Origin: Pseudomonas viridiflava
GTDB taxonomy: Bacteria; Pseudomonadota; Gammaproteobacteria; Pseudomonadales; Pseudomonadaceae
Reading direction: 5' to 3'
Length of the DNA stretch: 64,000 bases
Assembly (NCBI GenBank): GCA_900596015.1
Contig: UVIF01000001.1
Coordinates: 824,513-888,512, forward strand
The position numbers and the translations under genes were made by a program. The notes beneath the pieces were generated by a model. It saw nothing but the letters and a program-made list of their open reading frames with translations, did not search any database and was not told the origin of the DNA. Below, piece by piece: positions 9,304 to 17,500 of the stretch (within the stretch, counting starts at the first letter, position 1; the number at the start of each line of letters is the position of its first letter).

Positions 9304-9370
9304 TTCGCGGCCACTGGCCGCTCCTACAGGATCGTATGGATCTTTCGTAGGAGCGGTCAGCGGCCGCGAA
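9304..9370. repeat. Inverted REP pair (REPIN-like)
   Basis: Two inverted copies of a REP-type palindrome: TTCGCGGCCACTGGCCGCTCCTAC (split here as TTCGCGGCCACT plus GGCCGCTCCTAC) and its reverse counterpart beginning GTAGGAGCGG at 9347. They can form one long hairpin. The core is the same as in the array at 10479-10690. Located between tas and the GlxA-type regulator. Confidence 0.8.
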
Positions 9371-9463
9371 ACCATCAACGCCGATCCCCCATTCTCGACC
9401 TCGCTTGAACCCGACGACGCTTCGGCCATATCCTGACCGCTTTCACCCCACAAGAATAAAATC

Positions 9464-10462
9464 ATGATCTTCACGCCCCACACGCCCGCGCTGCGGCGCG
9501 TCTGCATTCTGGCCACCGACCAAGTCATGGCCTCGACCCTGATGCAGGCCAAGGACTTCTTCCACATGGCCAGCCTGCGTTATGGCAAGCAGATGGGCCT
9601 GGAACGCCATGCCCTGTTCGAAACACGCCTGGTCAGCCCGGACGCGCTACCAGTGCGCAGTTTCAGTGAGGTCATGCTGCCCGTGGACGGCGGCCTCGAA
9701 GATGCCGACCTGATCATCCTGCCTGCCTGCTGGGGCGACTTCGACAGCGCTGCCGCGCGCTACCCCCAGGTGTTGCCTTGGCTATGTGCACAGCACGCGC
9801 GCGGGGCGGTGCTGTGCGGCGAGGCAAGCGGCGTGTTCTGGCTGGCCGCCAGTGGCTTGCTCGATGGCAAGGAGGCGACTACCTACTGGCGCTTCTTCGA
9901 GGAATTCAGACAGCGCTTTCCAAGCGTTCGGCTCAATCAGGACAAGCACTTGACCGACGCCGACAATCTGTTCTGCGCGGGCGGACCGGTATCGGCCTGT
10001 GACCTGTACATTCATCTGATCGAGCGGTTCTGTGGCGCCCACGTGGCCCAAGCAGTTTCGCGCGACACGCTGTACGAAGTGCAACGCAGCTATACGCCAG
10101 GGCGCATCGGCTTCGGCGGGCAGAAGCTGCATCGCGACGTGCCGATCCTGCATATCCAGCAATGGCTGGAGGAACATTTCGCCGAGAAATTCCGTTTCGA
10201 GGACGTTGCCCGTGAGCGCGGCATGAGCATTCGCAACTTCATGCGCCGCTTCCATGCCGCCACCGGCGACAAGCCGCTGCATTACCTGCAGCGATTGCGC
10301 ATCGAAACCGCCAAGGGGCTGTTGTCGGGTACCCGCAAGAGCGTCAAGACCATCAGCTACGAGGTGGGCTATGACGATGCGAGTTTCTTTGCCCGGTTGT
10401 TCCGCCAGCACACCGAACTGTCGCCCAACGGCTATCGCCGGCAATTCATGCAGGAGGCCTGA
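9464..10462 (+). CDS. GlxA-family AraC-type transcriptional regulator
   Basis: Transcription factor of 332 residues with an N-terminal DJ-1/PfpI-like amidotransferase fold (residues about 10-195, with VLCGEASGVFWLAASGLLDG around the nucleophile elbow) and a C-terminal AraC/XylS double helix-turn-helix (about 220-325, with ISYEVGYDDASFFARLFRQH). Relatives such as GbdR, CdhR and ArgR in Pseudomonas control use of amines and amino acids, but the DJ-1 domain here senses an unknown ligand. No catabolic operon is adjacent, so the target cannot be inferred. The elbow Cys (CGE) is present. The start lacks a strong ribosome-binding site and could be a few codons off. Confidence 0.88.
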   Translation: MIFTPHTPALRRVCILATDQVMASTLMQAKDFFHMASLRYGKQMGLERHALFETRLVSPDALPVRSFSEVMLPVDGGLEDADLIILPACWGDFDSAAARYPQVLPWLCAQHARGAVLCGEASGVFWLAASGLLDGKEATTYWRFFEEFRQRFPSVRLNQDKHLTDADNLFCAGGPVSACDLYIHLIERFCGAHVAQAVSRDTLYEVQRSYTPGRIGFGGQKLHRDVPILHIQQWLEEHFAEKFRFEDVARERGMSIRNFMRRFHAATGDKPLHYLQRLRIETAKGLLSGTRKSVKTISYEVGYDDASFFARLFRQHTELSPNGYRRQFMQEA

Positions 10463-10478
10463 ACGACCGCGTCGCGCC

Positions 10479-10690
10479 CTTCGCGGCCGATGACCGCTCC
10501 TACACAAGTCCGTGCCAGGCAGAGATCTTGTAGGAGCGGTCAGTGGCCGCGAAGGGCGCTCCCACACAAGTCCGTGCCAGGCAGAGATCTTGTAGGAGCG
10601 GCCAGTGGCCGCGAAAGGCGCTCCCACACAAGTCCGTGCCAGGCAGAGATCTTGTAGGAGCGGCCAGTGGCCGCGAAGGGCGCGACGCCG
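10479..10690. repeat. REP array: one inverted copy plus three 62-bp tandem units
   Basis: An inverted REP (CTTCGCGGCCGATGACCGCT, continuing CCTAC) at 10479-10503 is followed by three direct copies of a 62-bp unit whose ACACAAG starts are at 10502, 10564 and 10626. Each unit has a spacer (GTCCGTGCCAGGCAGAGATC) and a REP (TGTAGGAGCGG, then CAGTGGCCGCGAA). Units differ at only a few positions, suggesting recent duplication of spacer plus REP. The array fills the gap between the convergent regulator gene and zapE. Confidence 0.92.
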
Positions 10691-10693
10691 ATA

Positions 10694-11788
10694 TCAGGGC
10701 TTGTGCGCGCGCGACAGGAACTCGTGGGACTGCATCTCCAACAGCCGGCTCAAAGTGCGCTGGAACTCGAAGTTCAGGCGCCCGCCGGTGTACAGATCCT
10801 TGAGTTCCACTTCGGCCGAGATGATCAGCTTAACGTTGCGATCGTAGAACTCGTCGACCATGTTGATGAAGCGGCGAGCGATATCGTCGGTGGTCACGCT
10901 CATCTGCTCGACACCGCTGAGCAGCACCGCGTTGAAGATCTTGCCCAACTCGATGTAGTCGTTCTGGCTGCGCGGGCCATCGCACAACTCGCGGAATTCG
11001 AACCAGGCCACGTCATCGCAGGTGCGCAGTGCACGGATCTCGCGGTTCTCGATCATCAAAGGGTCGTTCTCGACCACCTTGGTGCTGTTGTGCGTCAGCG
11101 CCTTGAAGCTTTCGCGCATGCTGGCCTGAGCGGCCTCATCGAGCGGCGAATGGAACAGCTCGGCCTGTTCGAGATGGCGCAAGCGATAGTCGACGCCGCT
11201 GTCGACGTTGACGATCTCGGTGTGTTCCTTGATCAGCGCGATCGCCGGCAGGAAACGCGCTCGCTGCAGGCCATCCTTGTACAAGCCATCGGGCACGATG
11301 TTGGAGGTTGCCACCAGCGTCACGCCGTTCTTGAACAGCTCTTCCATCAAGGTACCGAGAATCATTGCATCGGTGATGTCGGAAACGAAGAATTCATCGA
11401 AGCAGATCACCCGCGCCTCGTCGGAGAAGCGCTTGGCGATCACCGTCAGCGGATTCTTCACGTCCTTGAGGGTTTTCAATTCCTCGTGCACGCGCTTCAT
11501 GAACCGATGGAAGTGCGTGCGCACTTTCTGCTCGAACGGCAAGGCATCGAAGAAGGTGTCGACCAGATAGGTCTTGCCACGGCCCACGCCGCCCCAGAAG
11601 TAAATCCCCTTGACCAGCTTGGGTTCCTTCTTGCCGAACAGCTTGCCGAACACGCCTGGCTTGCTGGTGCCTGCAGCGACCAGGTCGTCGTACAGACGCT
11701 GCAGGTGGCGGACGGCATTTTCCTGGGCGGCGTCGTGGAAGAATTCGGGACGTTTGAGATCGGCTTGGTATCGTTCTAGGGGCGTCAT
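10694..11788 (-). CDS. zapE: Cell division protein ZapE (AFG1-like ATPase)
   Basis: AAA-type ATPase of 364 residues that in Escherichia coli associates with the Z-ring and supports late division under stress. The Walker A motif is GGVGRGKTYL, Walker B is VICFDEFFV, and VATSNIVPDGLY contains the sensor region; these define the AFG1/ZapE family. The start ATG at 11788 begins MTPLERY as in homologues; the TTG at 11800 is rejected. It lies downstream of trpS, from which it is separated by a terminator. Confidence 0.93.
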   Translation of the reverse strand: MTPLERYQADLKRPEFFHDAAQENAVRHLQRLYDDLVAAGTSKPGVFGKLFGKKEPKLVKGIYFWGGVGRGKTYLVDTFFDALPFEQKVRTHFHRFMKRVHEELKTLKDVKNPLTVIAKRFSDEARVICFDEFFVSDITDAMILGTLMEELFKNGVTLVATSNIVPDGLYKDGLQRARFLPAIALIKEHTEIVNVDSGVDYRLRHLEQAELFHSPLDEAAQASMRESFKALTHNSTKVVENDPLMIENREIRALRTCDDVAWFEFRELCDGPRSQNDYIELGKIFNAVLLSGVEQMSVTTDDIARRFINMVDEFYDRNVKLIISAEVELKDLYTGGRLNFEFQRTLSRLLEMQSHEFLSRAHKP

Positions 11789-11805
11789 ATTCGTTAGCAA
11801 GGCAA

Positions 11806-11837
11806 CAAAAACGGGCCGTCACTGTAGCGACGGCCCA
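11806..11837 (-). terminator. Terminator downstream of trpS
   Basis: On the minus strand, stem GGGCCGTC, loop GCTACAGT, GACGGCCC, followed by GTTTTTG. It sits 37 bases after the trpS stop and 18 bases before the zapE start codon, so zapE probably depends on read-through or on its own promoter. Confidence 0.82.
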
Positions 11838-11873
11838 GGATAATGGCAATGAGCTTTGCGACAGGGTGTCGCA

Positions 11874-13223
11874 TCACTCCCCTTGAGGTTGCAGTGCCTG
11901 GCGCAACGCCTGGACGGCGGTATCGCGAGCCTCTGCCGTAGTGAACGACGGACCGTCGGCCACACAGGTGTCGCCCAGCCACAGCGTGAAGCTTTCGGCA
12001 TCGCTGCGGATGTCCAGTTCACCGCCTTGTTGCAATTGCTTGCTGACCTGCCCGGCCGCCTTGCCGTCGGGGAAGCTGCGGGACAGCAGCAGTTGTTCGC
12101 CGCCGGCATCGAGCAGGCGGAAGCGGAAGCTGCCATCGTCGTCACGAAAGCTGACGAAACGTGCGGTCTTGGCGGCTTTCTTCTTGCCTGCCGTGGTCAC
12201 CTGGACCTGCTCGCGGAAGGAACGCAGGCCCACCGCCTCGCGCAGCTCACCGAGGAACGGCGTAGCGACGGCACGCGCTTTCGCGGCGCCCGCCAGAAGA
12301 ATGTCCTCCAGTTCGGCCGGACGTTCGATGAAGTGGTGATAACGCTCGCGGGCCTCACCCAGCTCTGCGTCGAGCAGGTTGAACAGGCGCGTCTTGGCCT
12401 CGCCCCAACCCAGCCCTTCACGCAGCGCGGCATGGAACTCGGCGCTCTGCTCGGGCGTTGCGAACGCCTGAAACAGGGTGAACAGGTGCGAATTGTCCGG
12501 ATCCTTGGCTTCGCCCGGCGCACGCGAGTCGGTGACGATGCGCGAGATGGCGTCTTTCATGTCCTTGGCGCTGGTGAACAACGGGATGGTGTTGTCGTAG
12601 CTCTTGGACATCTTGCGCCCGTCCAGGCCCGGCAGAGTGGCGACGCTCTCCTCGATCAAGGCCTGGGGCATGACGAAGAACTCGCGGCCTTTGCCGAACA
12701 GGTGGTTGAAGCGCTGACCGATGTCGCGGGCCATTTCCACATGCTGGATCTGGTCGCGACCGACCGGCACCTTGTGTGCGTTGAACATCAGAATGTCGGC
12801 GGCCATCAGTACCGGATAGCTGTACAAGCCCATGGAAATGCCGGCATCCGGGTCTTCCCCGGCTGCCACGTTGTGGTCGACCGAAGCCTTGTAGGCGTGA
12901 GCGCGGTTGAGCAGGCCCTTGGCAGCGACGCAGGTCAGCAGCCAGGTCAGCTCTGGGATTTCCGGAATATCGGACTGCCGGTAGAACGTCACCCGTTCCA
13001 CGTCCAGGCCCGACGCCAGCCAGGTGGCCGCGATTTCCAGACGCGAGCGCTGAATGCGCAGCGGGTCATCGCATTTGATCAGGGCATGATAGTCGGCCAG
13101 GAAATAGAACGAGTCGGCGTCACTCTGACGACTGGCAACGATCGCCGGGCGGATGGCCCCGGCATAGTTGCCCAGGTGAGGCGTGCCGGTGGTGGTGATA
13201 CCGGTCAGGATACGAGTGGTCAT
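11874..13223 (-). CDS. trpS: Tryptophanyl-tRNA synthetase with C-terminal extension
   Basis: Class I aminoacyl-tRNA synthetase charging tRNA-Trp, 449 residues. The Rossmann signature motifs are visible as TGTPHLGN (HIGH type) and KMSKS. The catalytic and anticodon-binding part ends near residue 335; bacterial TrpS usually stops there at 330-340 residues. The remaining roughly 110 residues form an added domain after a Lys/Ala linker (GKKKAAKTA), containing a DUF1508/YegP-like stretch ([20 protein letters not shown]). I recall the same long form in other pseudomonads. The role of the extension is unknown. Followed by a terminator. Confidence 0.95.
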   Translation of the reverse strand: MTTRILTGITTTGTPHLGNYAGAIRPAIVASRQSDADSFYFLADYHALIKCDDPLRIQRSRLEIAATWLASGLDVERVTFYRQSDIPEIPELTWLLTCVAAKGLLNRAHAYKASVDHNVAAGEDPDAGISMGLYSYPVLMAADILMFNAHKVPVGRDQIQHVEMARDIGQRFNHLFGKGREFFVMPQALIEESVATLPGLDGRKMSKSYDNTIPLFTSAKDMKDAISRIVTDSRAPGEAKDPDNSHLFTLFQAFATPEQSAEFHAALREGLGWGEAKTRLFNLLDAELGEARERYHHFIERPAELEDILLAGAAKARAVATPFLGELREAVGLRSFREQVQVTTAGKKKAAKTARFVSFRDDDGSFRFRLLDAGGEQLLLSRSFPDGKAAGQVSKQLQQGGELDIRSDAESFTLWLGDTCVADGPSFTTAEARDTAVQALRQALQPQGE

Positions 13224-13257
13224 GGGTCGGTTCTTGTTCAGGGGCCGTGGACAGGCA

Positions 13258-13887
13258 TCAGTTCGAAAGGCGCGGCAGCAGCAGATCCTTGAGGTCGGTC
13301 AGCTTGCCGTGGAAAAAGTGCCCGCATTCTGCCACTTTCAGCAGCTCATGGGGGCGATCGAGGTTGTCGGACCAGTCGTAGACCAGCTGCGGATCAACCA
13401 CTTCGTCGGCGTCCGGCTGGATCACGGTCAACGTCGCCCGTTGCGGCAGGCTTTCGGTCAAGCGCATGACCGCCGGGGCCACCATGAACAGGTGGGCCAC
13501 CGTCATGTTCTCGGCCTCCAGACGACCGGCCAGGGTCGCTGCAACGAAACCGCCAAAGGAAAAGCCCAGAATCGTCAGCGGCAGCTCGGGGTGTTTCGCT
13601 CGAAGCCATTGGGCCACGGCCCAGGCGTCGTCGACCTCACCGCTGCCCATGTCATGGCTCCCAGCGCTGGCGCCCACGCCGCGGTAGTTGAAGCGCAACG
13701 TCAGCAGCCCGGCATCGCGGGCAGTGCGCTGCAAGGTGGACACCACCTTGTTGAGCATGGTCCCGCCCTGCACCGGATTGGGATGGCAGATCAAGGCGAT
13801 GCCGGTGGCTTCGGCGGTGTCGAGGTACAACGCTTCGAGTTGGCCCAGCGGGCCGTCGATGAAAACTGCGGTTTCGCGGATGAGCAA
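13258..13887 (-). CDS. Small alpha/beta hydrolase
   Basis: Cytoplasmic serine hydrolase of 209 residues. The nucleophile elbow is GFSFGG with the serine near residue 111; the acid is probably the Asp of QPDADEVV and the base the His of ECGHFFHG. The oxyanion region follows [12 protein letters not shown]. This HPNPxxGG group lacks a lid domain and its substrate is not known. The start appears to be TTG at 13887 with GGAG eight bases upstream; no ATG lies at the conserved N-terminus [12 protein letters not shown]. It is upstream of trpS, 34 bases away, and may be co-transcribed. Confidence 0.85.
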   Translation of the reverse strand: MLIRETAVFIDGPLGQLEALYLDTAEATGIALICHPNPVQGGTMLNKVVSTLQRTARDAGLLTLRFNYRGVGASAGSHDMGSGEVDDAWAVAQWLRAKHPELPLTILGFSFGGFVAATLAGRLEAENMTVAHLFMVAPAVMRLTESLPQRATLTVIQPDADEVVDPQLVYDWSDNLDRPHELLKVAECGHFFHGKLTDLKDLLLPRLSN

Positions 13888-14027
13888 GTGATGAACTCCG
13901 TGACCTCAAGAAGGGTCGACTCGTCTAGCTGGAAAGATTCTGTCCTGCGAATTTGCGCAAGCGCGCGGTATACAGCGCAGGTCCGAGCCGTTAACGTAAA
14001 GCAAAGCCGTTTATAGAGGAAGGACTC

Positions 14028-14465
14028 GTGGAACTCTCGCTCTTAGTTTGGTTGTTGCCGACCCTGGCCCTGGTGGTCGGTGTGGTCATCGGTTTTGCCG
14101 TGGCGCGTCTGGCGCCCCGCGCCGTGCCCAATGGCACACAACGTCAGCTCGATGATATCCAGGAACGTTTCGACACCTACCAGAACGAAGTGGTCACCCA
14201 CTTCAACAGCACCGCGATCCTGGTCAAGAAACTCACCCAGAGCTATCAGGAAGTGCAGGATCACCTGGCCGAAGGTGCCGACCGCTTGGCCCTGGACGAG
14301 CTGACCCGCCAGCGCCTGCTGGCCGCCCTGCACTCGGACGCCCAGCAGCCTCACCGCGAGCGCCTCACGCCACCACGCGATGCGGAGCCGCCTCGCGACT
14401 ACGCGCCCAAGGCAGCGAACTCGCCTGGCATGCTGGACGAGCAGTATGGGTTGAAGCGCAAGTAA
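14028..14465 (+). CDS. zapG: ZapG/YhcB family inner-membrane protein (DUF1043)
   Basis: Small inner-membrane protein of 145 residues related to YhcB/ZapG, which links cell division with envelope growth in Escherichia coli. One N-terminal transmembrane helix (LVWLLPTLALVVGVVIGFAVA) is followed by a coiled coil (NGTQRQLDDIQERFDTYQNE to about residue 90) and a proline-rich tail. The start is GTG at 14028, after AGGAAGGA. It is divergent from the hydrolase-trpS pair and ends with a clear terminator. Confidence 0.85.
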   Translation: MELSLLVWLLPTLALVVGVVIGFAVARLAPRAVPNGTQRQLDDIQERFDTYQNEVVTHFNSTAILVKKLTQSYQEVQDHLAEGADRLALDELTRQRLLAALHSDAQQPHRERLTPPRDAEPPRDYAPKAANSPGMLDEQYGLKRK

Positions 14466-14487
14466 ATTTTATTGTCGCCGATCGAGA

Positions 14488-14519
14488 AGCGGGCCCTGTT
14501 TTCAGGTCCCGCTTTTTTT
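14488..14519 (+). terminator. Terminator of zapG
   Basis: AGCGGGCCCTG, loop TTTT, CAGGTCCCGCT followed by seven T. One mismatch in an 11-bp stem. The A-rich 5' side on the other strand is weak, so it is mainly a rightward terminator. Confidence 0.88.
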
Positions 14520-14544
14520 GTGCCTGTGCCGAGGCAATGTGCTT

Positions 14545-17500
14545 CTACAGACTCAGGTACACCTCGTCGAAAGGCGCCTTGATTTCCCGGCGCAGAATGC
14601 CGATCACCTCGCGCCCGGCGGCTTCGTCGGCCTTCTGCCGCTCTACGCCATCGAAGCGCTGTTCCACGGTTTTCAGATGCGCCGTGGTGTATTGATCGCG
14701 GGGCGAGCGAAGCTCTCGGTAGTGAAAGTGCGCGTACCACAACGGCGTTCCCGTGGTATCGGCAATCAGGTACTCCTCCAGATAGCCCGGAGATCGCTTG
14801 AGCTTGCTGCGCGCGCCCACGCGGCTGATGCGCACCGCCTGCTCGCGGTAGAGGTAGTCGACCCGCGCAGCCGTGGGCGGCTGGCGCTTGATCATGTGGA
14901 TACGAATCAGCCGACCTTCTGCGCTGAGTTTTCCAGCCTGATCGCGAAACAACTGAGCACGGCCGTGGGCAGACAGCTGCTGGCTGGTAGCCTGGTCCAC
15001 CGCATTGCTGCGCGTGAGTTGTTCTTCGACGGCGTCGGCGCTTTCGTTCAGTTGACGAGCATAGAGTCGCAACTGATCCTCGACCTCTCCCGGCAGATAG
15101 TCCCTCGCGGCCTGTTTCCACGCCTCTTTCATGGCCCTGCCGGCACCTTGCAGCAACAGGTTGCCACGGCGGACCACAGCGTTGAGCGAGCCCTGCTCGG
15201 GACGCGGTCTCGGGGATCGCACGACGTCGAGCTGGCGCCAACCCCCTTCGGTCAGATCCTTGCCGAATGAGGCGACGACGGTTTTCTCGATAGGGTCGAT
15301 GACATCAATGATGTCGCCATCCGAGGGCTCGGCCTTGGCCCGTCGCTGGCCGACCACCAGGCCTCGTCGGTGAGTCATGTACAGGTTCTTGTGCCGAACC
15401 TGCTGGCGCTGTTTGCGTGTCATCTTGAACTGCTCGCGGACCAGTGGTACCAGCGCTGCCTGGGCGTCCTCGCGAAGCTCGGCAATCAGGCTTACCAAGC
15501 GATCGAACGCCGGGCGATGCAATTGCTCCCCAAGGAGCTCGCCATGGAACAGCAGGGCTTGCTGAGCCCCTTCATACTGCAAATCCAGGCTGTTGAGCAC
15601 TTCGACTCGGTCGTTGAGGTTGTAGCTGGCGCTCTCTTCCAGAGCTGCATGGGTCTGGGCCGCCAAGCGCACCGGCTCAGCGACCAATTCCATCATCTGC
15701 TCAGCCTCTTGCAGGGTGGGGATCTTGCGGATACAGGTCAGTGCCAAACCGTCGACCAGCAGACCAATCCAGCGTTGTATCGACAACTCCTCTATCCAGT
15801 TCGCCTTGAGCTTTTTCAGCGCGGCTTCACCTTCCAGCGGCATACGTTGAAGCTGACGCTTCCACTCAGCCAGCTCCTTGCTCAGCTGTATCTGCTTGTC
15901 CATCACAGCAACGCTGTCGGCGACGAAATCGAAGAACGCTTCGGATTGCACGACATCGACTTCGGAGGCGGCCCCTCGTGAATGCAGTCGATCTGCCTGC
16001 TCTCGGTAAGCAATGCTTTTGTAGCGCAGGTTGATAATCTCTTCCTGAGATATTTCACACAGCTGAAACAGCGCGTTGGCCTGCTCCTTCGAGCGATCGG
16101 CATAGGGGTCCAGGTCACTGAGCTTCCGGCTGGCGCGCAGCACCGCGCGCAGCGCACTCAGGTAGCTTTCGGTCGCCTCGCTCATCGCTTGGCGCAGACC
16201 GGGAAGACGCTCTTCATCTCCGCTGCGCATCGCACGTGCCAGCTTGCCGAGCACCCGATCAACGCGCTGGTGCAGCGCCAGGCGCTTTTGGTTGAACGCC
16301 ACGACTTCCTCGTTGTACGACACCATCAGGGCCTGATTGCTGGCACGCAGGGCCGCGATGCGACGCTTGGGTCCGCCGCCACGCAAGCGCAGGCGCAGGT
16401 CCAGGCGCCAGCGACCCACTTCGTCCCGCGCCAGCCATGGCCCTGGCACATCCGGGCGCTTGGCATCAACGATGCGCAGCTGTTCTTCCTCGGCTGCAAC
16501 TTCATAGAAGTGACCATCCAGCGATAGCAGCCAACGCGCACCGTCCAGCTGAAGCCCTTGAAAGCGACCATCTGCCAGTGGCGCAGTCATGCGCGGTCCG
16601 GGCGTGGTGCGATAGGAGGCCAAAGCCTTGAGCTGATCAGGGTCAAGGCGATGTTGCGCGCTTGTCCAGGAAAAGCTCAACGTGCCGTCGGAATCGGCGA
16701 TGGCGGTGAGCGATTTGTTCCAGACAGTGCGGACCGGCGCATCATTCTGCCCGCCTGCCAAGGCGGGGCCGGAGCCATGGCTGTCGGGTAGCGATCCAGC
16801 GTCATGTGCCAGCAAGACCAGAGCAATGTTGAACAGCAGGTCGAACATCTGATCGTCCACGACCGCCGCATCGCCCGCGGCCTGCGCCGTGAGCGTGACT
16901 TTCATCGCGGCCATCGCCTGCAGCAGCCAGCCTGCCGTGGCCAGCGGCCCGGGGAGGATGGGCAGCAAGGCGTTGAACAGCGTCCAGCCAAGGGCTTGAA
17001 AGCCGATCCAGCGGCTTTCTTCGCTGGACACCGATCGACGGTCCGCCAAGGTGATCAAAGCCTGTGCGTTCGCACGATACACGTGCGCGAGCGGCGACGC
17101 GCCGATATCGATGAACTGCAGGGCTGCCGGCGCCGGGGTACTGATCGGGGCGAAGTCCGAGCCCTGCCCGAAGCGCAGCAGATGCGGTTCGTGAAAGCCG
17201 CCATTGGCATAACGTGCACGTGCGTCCTTGTCCAGCCAGTCCAGCACGCTACGCTGCAGATCGCCTTGCTCGGTGATCGCCGTCATAAGTGCAGAGGCGC
17301 TGGGATACTGGGTCAGGCACGGTTGGAACAGTGGCCGATAGAGCACTTGTACCCCGCTGCCGTCCAGCGCGCCGAACACGTACATGTTACCCACGGCGTC
17401 GACTTTCCTGCCCGGTGCCGCGAGAAACCCCAGGCCACGTAGACCGACAAGGTGTCCGTCGACTTCACGATCACCCAACTCGTTCATGACCTGTTCCACA

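Noticed and set aside
10502..10690. Regular repeats that could suggest a CRISPR array
   Set aside because: Spacer and palindrome are both repeated almost identically with a 62-base period. CRISPR spacers should differ, and no cas gene is nearby.
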